Shown here one piece after another: positions 1-7,509 of a DNA stretch of 22,552 nucleotides (within the stretch, counting starts at the first letter, position 1; the number at the start of each line of letters is the position of its first letter). The notes beneath the pieces were generated by a model. The model made no database searches, was not told the DNA's origin, and saw nothing but the letters and a program-made list of their open reading frames with translations. Both the position numbers and the translations under genes were made by a program. Source of the DNA: an uncultured Ruminococcus sp. (lineage in GTDB: Bacteria; Bacillota_A; Clostridia; Oscillospirales; Ruminococcaceae); assembly GCA_946629405.1 (NCBI GenBank), contig CAMOXW010000167.1, positions 1 to 22,552 on the forward strand, in the 5' to 3' direction.

Positions 1-718
1 GGTATCCTTCAAGGTCCTTACAGGCGAAACAAAGCCTGCTACAACTTCATCAGTACGCTATTACTTCAACGTCAGCGAGTGTAAAAACGGTATCGCAGGC
101 GTTACCAATGTTCGTGAGCTCTTTGACCAGTCAAGTACCGAGGACCGTGAAGTAGGTGCTGACGGTATCCTCACAGGCCCGTTCAAGTACGATAAAACAC
201 CGGATACTTACTATGTTGAAGTAACATGGGAAAACTATGTTATAGCAAACTCCGGTAAAAAATATCAGTTCGATCTCGGTATGTACTACGGCGATTTATG
301 GGATCCGTCAAATGACTGGAGCTACAAGACAATGAAGATAGGCAAGGAAGGCGATTTTGCGGCTGTTGACAATCCGCCTGAGGTAAAGAACGAAAATATG
401 TGCGTCTATGTTGACGGCGTGCTCGTCGGCGGTATAGAGCCTGACGGAACTACTCCGGTCGAGGAAACAAGTGAGGCTACCTCATCTTCCACAACATCTT
501 CTTCAAAATACCTCGCCGGCGATGCAAACGTTGACGGTCAGGTGAATATGGCTGATGCCGTTCTGGTAATGCAGTCGATCTCAAATCCTGACAAGTACAA
601 GCTCAGCTCTGACGGTGAAGCAAACGCCGACGTTGACGGTCAGACAGGTATCACAAACAAGGATGCTCTTGCTATACAGCAGTATAAGCTCAGTATTATA
701 GCAAAACTTCCTGTATAA
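1..718 (+). CDS. C-terminal part of a cellulosomal glycoside hydrolase (probable GH9 endoglucanase): CBM3c-like module plus type I dockerin (partial)
   Basis: Only the 3' end is present; the frame is open from base 2 and gives 238 residues. The first ~145 residues resemble a family 3c carbohydrate-binding module: an SVRYYFNVSE strand, a YYVEVTW strand, a WDPSNDWSYK segment and the closing VYVDGVLVGGIEPDG. That module usually follows GH9 catalytic domains and makes them processive on cellulose, so the missing upstream part is inferred to be GH9. A Ser/Thr linker follows, then a type I dockerin from about residue 173. Its calcium loops start at GDANVDGQVNMAD and NADVDGQTGITNKD. The dockerin would attach the secreted enzyme to a scaffoldin cohesin. 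The gene stops at TAA 716-718 and is followed by a strong terminator. The catalytic domain and signal peptide lie outside the window, so the enzyme class is less certain than the dockerin. Confidence 0.85.
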   Translation, partial: VSFKVLTGETKPATTSSVRYYFNVSECKNGIAGVTNVRELFDQSSTEDREVGADGILTGPFKYDKTPDTYYVEVTWENYVIANSGKKYQFDLGMYYGDLWDPSNDWSYKTMKIGKEGDFAAVDNPPEVKNENMCVYVDGVLVGGIEPDGTTPVEETSEATSSSTTSSSKYLAGDANVDGQVNMADAVLVMQSISNPDKYKLSSDGEANADVDGQTGITNKDALAIQQYKLSIIAKLPV

Positions 719-724
719 AACTTC

Positions 725-752
725 GAGGGACTGCAATTGCAGTCCCTCTTTT
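725..752 (+). terminator. Rho-independent terminator after the dockerin gene
   Basis: Perfect inverted repeat with 12-base arms GAGGGACTGCAA (725-736) and TTGCAGTCCCTC (737-748), followed by TTTT. It sits 7 bases after the stop codon. In RNA the central AATT becomes the loop of a long, GC-rich stem. Confidence 0.9.
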
Positions 753-785
753 CATCAAATTTTCATTTTTATCATGATTTTCCGG

Positions 786-814
786 TTGTAATAATGCTCA
801 GGATATGTTATAAT
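786..814 (+). promoter_or_regulatory. Sigma-A type promoter of ftsH
   Basis: A -35 box TTGTAA (786-791) lies 17 bases before a perfect -10 box TATAAT (809-814), which also has the extended -10 TG at 806-807. Transcription would start near 820, leaving a leader of about 20 bases. The ribosome site AAGGAG is at 821-826, 13 bases before the ATG, which is rather far. Confidence 0.8.
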
Positions 815-839
815 CATGTCAAGGAGTTGATATTACATA

Positions 840-2672
840 ATGGACGAAAGAAGAAACAATAATAAAAAAAATTATTTGATATTTGCAGTCGTATGTATCG
901 TGCTTCTGCTAATATTCAATACCTTTATCGTTCCGGCGGTAAAAAAAGCCCAGATCAAGGAGACCAACTACAGCTTCTTCCTCAACCAGCTCGATAACGG
1001 CAACGTCACTCAGGCTGAGATAAAGGACGATACTATCGTGTTCGAGGTCAAAGACTCAGACGGCCGGAAAAAGCTCTATTCTACCGTAAAGATCGAAGAC
1101 CCTGACCTTGTCACAAGACTCTATGAGAACGGCAAGGTCGATTTCACCGGCAAGATCGAGACACAAAGCCCGATAACCGAGTTCATCTTCTCATGGGTGC
1201 TGCCAATCGTCTTTATGGTCATTCTGTGGAATATCCTTATGCGCGGTATGAGCAAGCGTATGGGCAACTCTATGGCATTCGGAAAAAGCAATGCTAAAAT
1301 TTACGTCAAGGCTCAGACCGGAAAGACCTTCGGAGATGTAGCCGGTCAGGATGAGGCTAAAGAGGCTCTTGAGGAGATCGTGGACTTCCTCCATAATCCA
1401 CAGAAATACGCTGATATCGGAGCTAATCTTCCTAAGGGAGCGCTCCTCGTCGGTCCTCCCGGCACCGGTAAGACACTTCTCGCCCAGGCTGTCGCTGGTG
1501 AGGCAAATGTCCCGTTCTTCTCGATATCAGGCTCAGAATTCGTCGAAATGTTCGTCGGAATGGGCGCTGCCAAGGTCCGCGACCTTTTCAAGCAGGCTAA
1601 CGAAAAAGCTCCGTGTATCGTTTTCATCGACGAGATAGACACTATCGGAAAAAAACGTGACGGTCAGATCGGCGGCAACGATGAGCGTGAACAGACACTT
1701 AACCAGCTTCTTACCGAAATGGACGGATTCGACGGAAAAAAAGGAGTAGTTATCCTTGCCGCGACCAACCGTCCTGAGTCACTTGATCCGGCGCTGCTGC
1801 GTCCGGGACGCTTCGACAGACGTATCCCTGCTGAACTGCCTGACCTTGCAGGACGTGAGGCTATACTGAAGGTCCACGCAAAAAAGATCAAGACTGACCA
1901 GGATATCGACTACAATGCTATCGCAAGAGCTACAGCAGGAGCTTCCGGCGCTGAGCTCGCCAACATAATCAACGAAGGTGCCCTCAGAGCTGTAAGAAAC
2001 GGCAGGCAGACCGTTTCCCAGTCAGACCTCGAGGAAAGCGTAGAGGTCGTTATCGCAGGATATCAGCGCAAAAACGCCGTTATCTCCCAACAGGAAAAAG
2101 AGATCATCGCCTACCACGAGATCGGTCACGCCCTTGTCGCTGCAAAGCAGAAGGATTCCGCTCCTGTACACAAGATCACCATTATCCCGCGTACCTCCGG
2201 TGCTCTTGGTTATACGATGCAGGTGGACGAGGGCGAAAAGTTCCTGCTGACTAAGGAGGAAGCCCTTGCCCGTATCGCTACACTCACCGGTGGGCGCTCT
2301 GCTGAGGAGCTTATCTTCAATTCGTGTACCACAGGTGCTTCAAACGATATCGAAAAAGCTACCAAGCTTGCAAGAGCTATGGTCACACGCTACGGCATGA
2401 GCAGCAGCTTTGACATGATAGCTCTCGAAACTGTGACAAATCAGTACCTCGGCGGGGATACCTCTCTCGCCTGCTCCCCGGAGACTGCCTCCAGAATTGA
2501 TGCTGAGGTCAACAGTATCGTTCAGGAATCACATAAAAAAGCCCGTCAGATACTCTCTGACAACATTGCAAAGCTCCATGAGCTCGCACACTTCCTGCTT
2601 GAAAAAGAGACTATCACCGGTGATGAATTCATGGCTATCCTCAATCGGGAGCCTTCCCCTTCGACAGTATAA
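840..2672 (+). CDS. ftsH: ATP-dependent zinc metalloprotease FtsH
   Basis: Membrane-bound AAA+ protease of 610 residues that unfolds and degrades misassembled membrane proteins and selected cytoplasmic proteins. Two membrane segments (about 12-32 and 115-135) flank an extracytoplasmic domain. The AAA domain has Walker A GPPGTGKT (205-212), the pore motif MFVGMGA, Walker B IVFIDEID (260-267) and a second region of homology ending in [11 protein letters not shown]. The M41 peptidase domain has HEIGH (426-430) as zinc ligands, with Glu427 catalytic, and the third ligand is probably Asp503 in SNDIEKAT. All hallmark residues are present; the family usually reads HEAGH, but the middle positions vary. 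The C-terminal tail is short. The gene is transcribed alone, between its own promoter and a terminator. Confidence 0.98.
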   Translation: MDERRNNNKKNYLIFAVVCIVLLLIFNTFIVPAVKKAQIKETNYSFFLNQLDNGNVTQAEIKDDTIVFEVKDSDGRKKLYSTVKIEDPDLVTRLYENGKVDFTGKIETQSPITEFIFSWVLPIVFMVILWNILMRGMSKRMGNSMAFGKSNAKIYVKAQTGKTFGDVAGQDEAKEALEEIVDFLHNPQKYADIGANLPKGALLVGPPGTGKTLLAQAVAGEANVPFFSISGSEFVEMFVGMGAAKVRDLFKQANEKAPCIVFIDEIDTIGKKRDGQIGGNDEREQTLNQLLTEMDGFDGKKGVVILAATNRPESLDPALLRPGRFDRRIPAELPDLAGREAILKVHAKKIKTDQDIDYNAIARATAGASGAELANIINEGALRAVRNGRQTVSQSDLEESVEVVIAGYQRKNAVISQQEKEIIAYHEIGHALVAAKQKDSAPVHKITIIPRTSGALGYTMQVDEGEKFLLTKEEALARIATLTGGRSAEELIFNSCTTGASNDIEKATKLARAMVTRYGMSSSFDMIALETVTNQYLGGDTSLACSPETASRIDAEVNSIVQESHKKARQILSDNIAKLHELAHFLLEKETITGDEFMAILNREPSPSTV

Positions 2673-2677
2673 AAGTA

Positions 2678-2704
2678 AGCCCTCCGTTAACCGGAGGGCT
2701 TTTT
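2678..2704 (+). terminator. Rho-independent terminator after ftsH, possibly shared with the opposing gene
   Basis: Stem AGCCCTCCG (2678-2686) / CGGAGGGCT (2692-2700), loop of 5, then a T run to 2704. ftsH and the minus-strand dockerin gene (stop at 2714) converge here. The minus-strand copy has a weaker T tract, so termination may work in both directions but best for ftsH. Confidence 0.88.
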
Positions 2705-2713
2705 GTTGCATTT

Positions 2714-4291
2714 TTACTTGTTAAGAAGATCTCTCTGAAGCTGGCAGGCGTCCATCTGTGTCACGCCGCTGCCGGTATCAAAAATATCTGCATTGAATTC
2801 ACCCCAGTCTGAAAGCTGGTACTTGTCAGGATTTGTAACTGCCTGCATTATCTTGACTGCATCTGCCATATTGACCTCACCGTCCTCATTTGCATCACCT
2901 GTACGGGATACTCCAAGTCCGGAAAGGTAAGTTATCTCACGCTTTGCAAGGCTCTTGGTCTGCATTTCAGCCTGTTTTTCGTAATAAGCCTTCAAAAGCT
3001 CATCCGCATTGCCGTTGTAGTTAACATTTTCTATGATATAGGTTTCTGCCATGAATACGTCATATACATCGCCGCTTATGCCGTTTCCGTCAATATCAAA
3101 TTCACGGTCAATGAAATTCCATGCCTCAGAGTCAATGTCGCTCTCGCTTGCGTCCTTCATCTGGCAGATATCCTCATAGTATCTCCTGAGGATATCAAGG
3201 TCATCATCATTGCAGCTGAGATCCTTGTTGAAGTCCGGAGGCGGTACCTCTCCAGCCTCTATAGCTGCTTCATATTCTGCATATTTTTCCTCATAGTAAT
3301 CATCGTCAAAGTCCATGAATGCCTTATCACGGCGGTTTTCGATATTTGCCATACCAGATTCAACAGCTATCTCCTTTACCATTGCCGAGAAGATATCCGC
3401 TGACTTCGTGTAGAAATATCCTACAGTCATACCAGTATAATCAACACCCAGTGCGGTCTGTCTGAAATCCCCCTCCCGGAGCACAAGCTCAGAATTCGGG
3501 AGCGTGCTGAGGATATCTCTGTAGGCGTTCACGGACAGATCATCACTTGTAACGCCGTTCTTGTAGAAAATGTACTTTGCGATCTGCTCGGTACTGCCCT
3601 CGTATGAGCAGAGATCATCAGCAGCAAGTGCCTTGCTCAGAGCATCACACTTCTCCCATATGTCTTTGCCGAGGATGGTATTCTCAGCTGGGAACTCAAT
3701 ACCCTGTGTAATACGCATATATGAGCCTGAATAATTGAAGATATAATATTCAAATGCATCCTCGCCGTTGACTATGCCGTCGGAATTAACGTCGATATCA
3801 TAGCTGCCTGCATCTATCTTGTCTGCGATGTAGCCGTAGAGGATATTGTACTCCTCAGCCTCATACATCAGATCATAGACAAACATATATGAGCCGGCTG
3901 AAACATTTCCTTCATCGTTTTTGTAATTCTCAGCATGAAAGGCTTCTGCGGGAACACCGTTCTTGTACACGAAATAGCTCAGAAGTGCGTCAGCGTCTTT
4001 ATACCCGGTCTCGCCGTCGCCGTTAACATCGCCGTGTGTGTTGAAGTATTCCTTTGTTTCCTTAGAGGTGATATCAAAGTTGTGAGCTGCACTGTAGAGC
4101 TTATATACATCGTTAATGTCGAATTGTCCGTCACTGTTGAAGTCAAGGTCAACGTTTCCTGAATCAAGTGTACTGTATATTGCAAGCTGTTCCTCTGTAG
4201 GCTGAGGAGGGATATACTCTGCTGCCGCTCCTGTAGGTATTGCTGAGCCGAGCATTGCGAGTGCTGCTGTGTATGATGCGATCTTTTTCAT
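2714..4291 (-). CDS. Alternative product from an internal start: secreted dockerin protein with EF-hand-like loops (525 aa)
   Basis: An ATG at 4291-4289 inside the 701-codon frame has an excellent ribosome site, AAAGGAG (4305-4299), with 7 bases of spacing. It begins with a textbook signal peptide: KK, a hydrophobic core, then an Ala-rich cleavage region ending GAAA before EYIPPQP. The product would be exported, with five calcium-loop-like segments and a terminal dockerin, but no recognisable catalytic domain. A cell-wall or cellulosome structural or regulatory role is a guess. The region between the loops (about residues 190-340 of this product) matches no family I know. This start may be the main one, with the upstream part being a separate anti-sigma gene whose stop codon was lost. 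Confidence 0.55.
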   Translation of the reverse strand: MKKIASYTAALAMLGSAIPTGAAAEYIPPQPTEEQLAIYSTLDSGNVDLDFNSDGQFDINDVYKLYSAAHNFDITSKETKEYFNTHGDVNGDGETGYKDADALLSYFVYKNGVPAEAFHAENYKNDEGNVSAGSYMFVYDLMYEAEEYNILYGYIADKIDAGSYDIDVNSDGIVNGEDAFEYYIFNYSGSYMRITQGIEFPAENTILGKDIWEKCDALSKALAADDLCSYEGSTEQIAKYIFYKNGVTSDDLSVNAYRDILSTLPNSELVLREGDFRQTALGVDYTGMTVGYFYTKSADIFSAMVKEIAVESGMANIENRRDKAFMDFDDDYYEEKYAEYEAAIEAGEVPPPDFNKDLSCNDDDLDILRRYYEDICQMKDASESDIDSEAWNFIDREFDIDGNGISGDVYDVFMAETYIIENVNYNGNADELLKAYYEKQAEMQTKSLAKREITYLSGLGVSRTGDANEDGEVNMADAVKIMQAVTNPDKYQLSDWGEFNADIFDTGSGVTQMDACQLQRDLLNK

Positions 4292-4819
4292 AATTTTACT
4301 CCTTTCGTATTCATCGAGCTCATTTTCCAGCCCGGTGATATTAGTTGTAGTTACTGGCGGCAGATCAGTCGTCAGCGCCGTGGTTACCGGCATTTCGGTT
4401 CTTATGAAGGTAGTAGTGACCGGCACTGCGGCCGTGGTCATTAAAGCTGTGACGCTGCTTTCAGCGGTCTGGGTAACAATGGCTGTCGTGACCTGAGCAG
4501 TGGTCGTCTGGAAGGTCTGGACTGTCTCAGCGGTAGTGGCTGTTCCTGCCTCTGTTGGCTGAGAGATCTCGGTTATGAGCGAATCTCCGCGGAGATCTGG
4601 CTTGCGGCTGACGTTCATGTATCTCACGCCGCTCCATATACCGAATGCTGCTGCACAGGCTGCTGCCGCAGCTGTTATCCTGAAGATGACAGGCTTTCTG
4701 CTCCTGCTTTCCTTTTCAACTTCCGGAGCGAACTCAGCCTGTGAGAAGAATTCTTCCTTGCGTTCAGCTTCCGGAAAACTGAATGAATCATGTATCGCTT
4801 TTTTAAACCTCTTATCCAA
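2714..4819 (-). CDS. Anti-sigma-like membrane segment fused in frame to a secreted calcium-loop/dockerin protein (701 codons)
   Basis: The start is a TTG at 4819-4817, set by AAGGAGG 8 bases upstream and only 3 bases after the sigma-factor stop. Residues 1-42 are a charged cytoplasmic segment and about 43-66 one Ala-rich membrane helix. Residues 80-160 form a Thr-rich linker. This layout matches a small single-pass anti-sigma factor next to its ECF sigma, though I recognise no named domain. The frame then runs on without a stop into MKKIASYTAALAML (from 177), a typical new signal peptide cut after about 200. Next come EF-hand-like loops at 226-237, 264-275, 343-354, 529-540 and about 575-587, and a C-terminal type I dockerin (641-701) like that of the first gene. 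Its second calcium loop has one extra residue. The frame could encode one sensor protein, two nested products, or two genes joined by a lost stop codon. Confidence 0.75.
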   Translation of the reverse strand: MDKRFKKAIHDSFSFPEAERKEEFFSQAEFAPEVEKESRSRKPVIFRITAAAAACAAAFGIWSGVRYMNVSRKPDLRGDSLITEISQPTEAGTATTAETVQTFQTTTAQVTTAIVTQTAESSVTALMTTAAVPVTTTFIRTEMPVTTALTTDLPPVTTTNITGLENELDEYERSKIMKKIASYTAALAMLGSAIPTGAAAEYIPPQPTEEQLAIYSTLDSGNVDLDFNSDGQFDINDVYKLYSAAHNFDITSKETKEYFNTHGDVNGDGETGYKDADALLSYFVYKNGVPAEAFHAENYKNDEGNVSAGSYMFVYDLMYEAEEYNILYGYIADKIDAGSYDIDVNSDGIVNGEDAFEYYIFNYSGSYMRITQGIEFPAENTILGKDIWEKCDALSKALAADDLCSYEGSTEQIAKYIFYKNGVTSDDLSVNAYRDILSTLPNSELVLREGDFRQTALGVDYTGMTVGYFYTKSADIFSAMVKEIAVESGMANIENRRDKAFMDFDDDYYEEKYAEYEAAIEAGEVPPPDFNKDLSCNDDDLDILRRYYEDICQMKDASESDIDSEAWNFIDREFDIDGNGISGDVYDVFMAETYIIENVNYNGNADELLKAYYEKQAEMQTKSLAKREITYLSGLGVSRTGDANEDGEVNMADAVKIMQAVTNPDKYQLSDWGEFNADIFDTGSGVTQMDACQLQRDLLNK
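4289..4305 (-). promoter_or_regulatory. Internal ribosome binding site and start codon within the fused frame
   Basis: On the minus strand AAAGGAG (4305-4299) is followed by 7 bases and ATG (4291-4289). The site lies over codons E172-S174 of the longer frame, so those codons (gaa agg agt) also encode the long protein. The next codons start a signal peptide. Confidence 0.7.
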
Positions 4820-4822
4820 GCC

Positions 4823-5281
4823 TTACTCCTCCTTTTCGTTGAATTCTTTTTTCAGCTCCGCAAGGATACGGCTGAGCCGGCGGCTCATCGAAAATCTCGA
4901 AACGCCCTTCATTTTACTGAGCGTTCCCAAGGGTACCTCATTTACGAATCTCAGCATTATCAGCTCCCTGTCCTCAACGCTCAGCTTTTTCATGGCACTG
5001 CTGAGCGCTGCTTCGGTCAGGATATCATCCTCGTGGTCTGTATTATCGGGAATGTCGTCTGTCAGTTCCTCAGCAGGTTTTTTCCGGTAGCTGTCTGCAC
5101 ACAGATTGCCGGCAATAGTGTACAGATAGTGGAGTTCCTTGATAATGTCCTGTTTTCGCCGGATCTCCAGAAACCGAAGGAAGGTCTCCTGTGTCAGATC
5201 CTCAGCGAGCGACTTATCGCGGACTCTGAAATAGCAGTACCGGAATATCTTTTCGTACTGATCCTTTAATTCAACTGACAC
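4823..5281 (-). CDS. ECF-type RNA polymerase sigma factor
   Basis: 152-residue sigma-70 family protein with only regions 2 and 4, the ECF layout. Region 2 (about 9-40) contains FRYCYFRVRDKSLAEDLTQE, with the DLTQETFLR signature. Region 4 (about 93-143) has the helix-turn-helix around LGTLSKMKGVSRFSMSRRLS. The start is a GTG at 5281-5279, preceded by GGGAGG with 7 bases of spacing; the ATG two bases upstream is out of frame. The next gene starts 3 bases after its stop, so translation is probably coupled, as is common for sigma/anti-sigma pairs. It likely directs polymerase to a small regulon, perhaps surface or cellulosome genes, but targets cannot be read here. No clear sigma-A promoter lies upstream, so autoregulation is possible. 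Confidence 0.92.
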   Translation of the reverse strand: MSVELKDQYEKIFRYCYFRVRDKSLAEDLTQETFLRFLEIRRKQDIIKELHYLYTIAGNLCADSYRKKPAEELTDDIPDNTDHEDDILTEAALSSAMKKLSVEDRELIMLRFVNEVPLGTLSKMKGVSRFSMSRRLSRILAELKKEFNEKEE

Positions 5282-5309
5282 ATCTCAACCTCCCTTCATA
5301 ATGTTTGAC

Positions 5310-5348
5310 TGTTTACAAGGGTCAGATGTGCGGCAAAAATTGTAAACA
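5310..5348. repeat. 9-bp inverted repeat upstream of the sigma factor gene
   Basis: TGTTTACAA (5310-5318) and TTGTAAACA (5340-5348) are exact reverse complements separated by 21 bases. They lie 29 to 67 bases upstream of the sigma GTG. They could be a repressor operator (half-sites about three helical turns apart) or a stem with a large loop. Confidence 0.6.
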
Positions 5349-5366
5349 TTTTGTGAATAAATTATG

Positions 5367-5388
5367 AATGGCGGTATTACCCGCCATT
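5367..5388 (-). terminator. Hairpin overlapping the folA stop codon, weak terminator
   Basis: AATGGCGG (5367-5374) pairs with CCGCCATT (5381-5388) across a 6-base loop that contains the folA stop codon (5377-5379). Downstream on the minus strand the T tract is broken (CATAATTTATT). It may end the folate transcript only partly, allowing read-through into the sigma gene. Confidence 0.5.
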
Positions 5389-5874
5389 TACTCTGTCATA
5401 TATGCAAAATCTCAGGCGAAGCTCCGGCCGGTCGTCACAGCTCGTCAGCACGAACTCGCTCCTGCTGAACTCCGGGAAGTATACTTCACCATCATATTCA
5501 TCGTACAGCTCCGTCAGGTAAAGCCTGTCCGCAAGCGCAAGTCCCTGACGGTATACCGCGCTTCCTCCGCAGATAAAAACATCGCCCGACATTCCGCGGC
5601 ACTTTAGAACGTTCTCTGCCGTTTCAACAGCCTCGTCAAGCCCCTCAGCAGTCAGTAGGAGTCGTCCGCTGTAATGCCTGCTATGCGATATCACGATATT
5701 CAAACGCCCGGTAAGCGGTCTGCCTATGCTCTCATAGGTAAGCCTGCCCATTATAACTGCCCCGCCGGTAGTAAGCTCCCGGAAATAAGCCCTGTCCTCA
5801 GGAATATCCCACGGTATACTGCCGTTTGCACCGATAACTCCTCCGCGTGAGACCGCTGCAATTATCGCTGTCAT
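5377..5874 (-). CDS. folA: Dihydrofolate reductase
   Basis: 165 residues, the usual length. It reduces dihydrofolate to tetrahydrofolate with NADPH in the cytoplasm, the last step of the pathway encoded here. Visible motifs are GVIGANGSIPWDIPEDRAYF, with the catalytic acidic residue at Asp27, then VIMGRLTYESIGRPL for NADPH binding and VFICGGSAVYRQ near the C-terminus. Its ATG (5874-5872) overlaps the stop of folB-folK by four bases (ATGA), so the two are translationally coupled. Confidence 0.96.
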   Translation of the reverse strand: MTAIIAAVSRGGVIGANGSIPWDIPEDRAYFRELTTGGAVIMGRLTYESIGRPLTGRLNIVISHSRHYSGRLLLTAEGLDEAVETAENVLKCRGMSGDVFICGGSAVYRQGLALADRLYLTELYDEYDGEVYFPEFSRSEFVLTSCDDRPELRLRFCIYDRVNGG

Positions 5875-6689
5875 TGCTTTTTCAGCCTTTCAAGAAGCTG
5901 ACTGACCGTCACTCCAAGCACCGGATGCCTGTAGTAAGGCGCAAGCTGCGCTGCCGGTTCAAGGACGAACCTTCGGTTGTGCATATCCGGATGCGGGACG
6001 ATGAGGTCAGGGTCGGAGATAATCTCGTCATCATAGAAAATGAGGTCAAGGTCAAGCGTGCGCGGTCCCCAGTGTATCTCGCGTGTGCGGTTCGCAGAAT
6101 TTTCGACCGACTGCATAAATTCAAGAAGTCCATGCGGCGAGAGCATTGTCTCGCAGAGAACAGCACCATTCAGGAAGTCAGCCTGCTCGGTATAGCCATA
6201 AGGCTTCGTAACGATAAGCTCAGAGCAGCGCACTCCGCGTATGTGATTGCAGGCGCAGAGCTGCTCAACAGCGTGCTCGATGTATCCCCTGCTGTCGCCC
6301 TTATTCGACCCAAGCGCGATCATCGCCCTGTGCCAGCCGCGGGTTATCTTAACAGATACCGAGCGGAAGTCCATATCTATCGGTGCCTCGGGCTTGCGGA
6401 CCTCTATGTCAATACTCCTGACCTGAGGAAATTCGTGCAGTACAGCCTCCGCAGCAGTCTGTGCAGCAGCCTCGATGAGCCGGAAAACGTTCTTCGTCAT
6501 GACATTTTCAAGCACCTCGCAGACCTTGCTGTAGTCCACCGAACAGCTCAGGTCATCACGCATACCTGCCTTCTCAGCATCAACGCTCAGAACAGCGTTC
6601 AGGTAAAAATTCTGACCGTTGACGTTCTCGTGCTCGAAAACGCCGTGGTGCGCGAAAATTTTCAGCTCATCAATACAGATCTTATCCAT
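5871..6689 (-). CDS. folK: Bifunctional dihydroneopterin aldolase / HPPK (FolB-FolK fusion)
   Basis: 272 residues with two enzymes in sequence order. FolB (about 1-118) splits dihydroneopterin to 6-hydroxymethyl-dihydropterin; Glu21 in HENVNGQ, Tyr53 in VDYSKV and Lys99 in EVRKPEAP match catalytic and substrate positions. FolK (about 120-272) pyrophosphorylates that product with ATP; motifs are ALGSNKGD (125-132), RTLDLDLIFYDD with Mg ligands Asp213 and Asp215, and HPDMHNRRFVLEP (233-245). The FolB-FolK fusion is known in Firmicutes. It overlaps folP by 8 bases upstream and folA by 4 bases downstream. The ATG has AAGGGG about 8 bases upstream, inside folP. Confidence 0.96.
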   Translation of the reverse strand: MDKICIDELKIFAHHGVFEHENVNGQNFYLNAVLSVDAEKAGMRDDLSCSVDYSKVCEVLENVMTKNVFRLIEAAAQTAAEAVLHEFPQVRSIDIEVRKPEAPIDMDFRSVSVKITRGWHRAMIALGSNKGDSRGYIEHAVEQLCACNHIRGVRCSELIVTKPYGYTEQADFLNGAVLCETMLSPHGLLEFMQSVENSANRTREIHWGPRTLDLDLIFYDDEIISDPDLIVPHPDMHNRRFVLEPAAQLAPYYRHPVLGVTVSQLLERLKKQ

Positions 6690-7506
6690 TCCTGTAACCC
6701 CTTATTATAGCCTGCGTCATTTTTACAGCGCGGAAATTTTCCTTTACATCGTGGACGCGGACGAATGAAGCTCCCCTGAGAACTCCTACAACTGTCGTCG
6801 CAAGAGTCCCCTCCGTGCGCTCACCTCCGGGAAGTCCGAGCGCAAGCCCTATCACTGACTTCCTCGATGTGCCGAGCAGAACCGGATATCCAAGCTCCCT
6901 TTTCAGCATATCCAGCCGGTCTATCGCTTCAAGATTGTTCTCATAGCTCTTTGCAAAACCGATGCCCGGGTCGAGAATGATGCTATCCCGCGATATACCT
7001 GCGTTTATGGCTATATCAAGCGTTCCGCGGAGGTCCTCGATCAAGTCCTCCATAAAGCTTGAATACACAGAATCATCACGATTGTGCATAAGGCAGCACG
7101 GCAGCGCGCTTTCCGCAGCAAACTTCGCCATTTCTCCGCTGTCGTATTTCAGCCCGCAGACATCGTTTATAAGGTCAGCGCCCACGCTAACCGCAGACTG
7201 CGCTACCCTGTATTTATATGTATCGATCGAAAGCGGGATATCGAACCTTGCCTTCAGCGCCTCTATCACCGGAGCGGTGCGGGCTATCTCCTCCTCGTCA
7301 GTTATCCGCGTAAAACCGGGGCGTGTAGACTCTCCGCCGACATCAATGATGTCAGCCCCATCCGCGATCATCTCCTCTGCCCGCCTTAGCGCAGCATCAA
7401 GTGTGTTGTACCTTCCGCCGTCAGAAAACGAGTCCGGAGTAACGTTGAGTATCCCCATAATATAGCAATTATTTTCCGTATCGAAATCCCTGTTCCCTAT
7501 CCTCAA
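6682..7506 (-). CDS. folP: Dihydropteroate synthase
   Basis: 274 residues, TIM barrel. It joins p-aminobenzoate to hydroxymethyl-dihydropterin pyrophosphate, and is the sulfonamide target. Motifs are GILNVTPDSFSDGGRY (Asn21 binds Mg), DVGGESTRPG (to 64), SIDTYK (Asp95), LINDVCG (Asn114), LDPGIGFAKS (Asp179), GTSRKS (Lys216) and RVHDV (Arg250, His252). The start is a TTG (7506-7504), favoured by GAGGTG 6 bases upstream and by the N-terminus RIGNRDFDTE, which fits other FolP proteins; the next Met would cut the first strand. It begins 3 bases after the HD gene stop and overlaps folB-folK by 8 bases. Confidence 0.96.
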   Translation of the reverse strand: MRIGNRDFDTENNCYIMGILNVTPDSFSDGGRYNTLDAALRRAEEMIADGADIIDVGGESTRPGFTRITDEEEIARTAPVIEALKARFDIPLSIDTYKYRVAQSAVSVGADLINDVCGLKYDSGEMAKFAAESALPCCLMHNRDDSVYSSFMEDLIEDLRGTLDIAINAGISRDSIILDPGIGFAKSYENNLEAIDRLDMLKRELGYPVLLGTSRKSVIGLALGLPGGERTEGTLATTVVGVLRGASFVRVHDVKENFRAVKMTQAIIRGYRNG

Positions 7507-7509
7507 AGC

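Noticed and set aside
4575..5269. Plus-strand open frames opposite the sigma factor and anti-sigma segment
   Set aside because: They overlap the recognised sigma regions on the other strand, have no ribosome site and are low-complexity Ser/Leu-rich translations.
5847..6710. Long plus-strand open frame opposite folB-folK (287 codons)
   Set aside because: It lies wholly antisense to a gene with complete catalytic motifs, has no ribosome site, and its sequence resembles no family. It is a codon-bias shadow.
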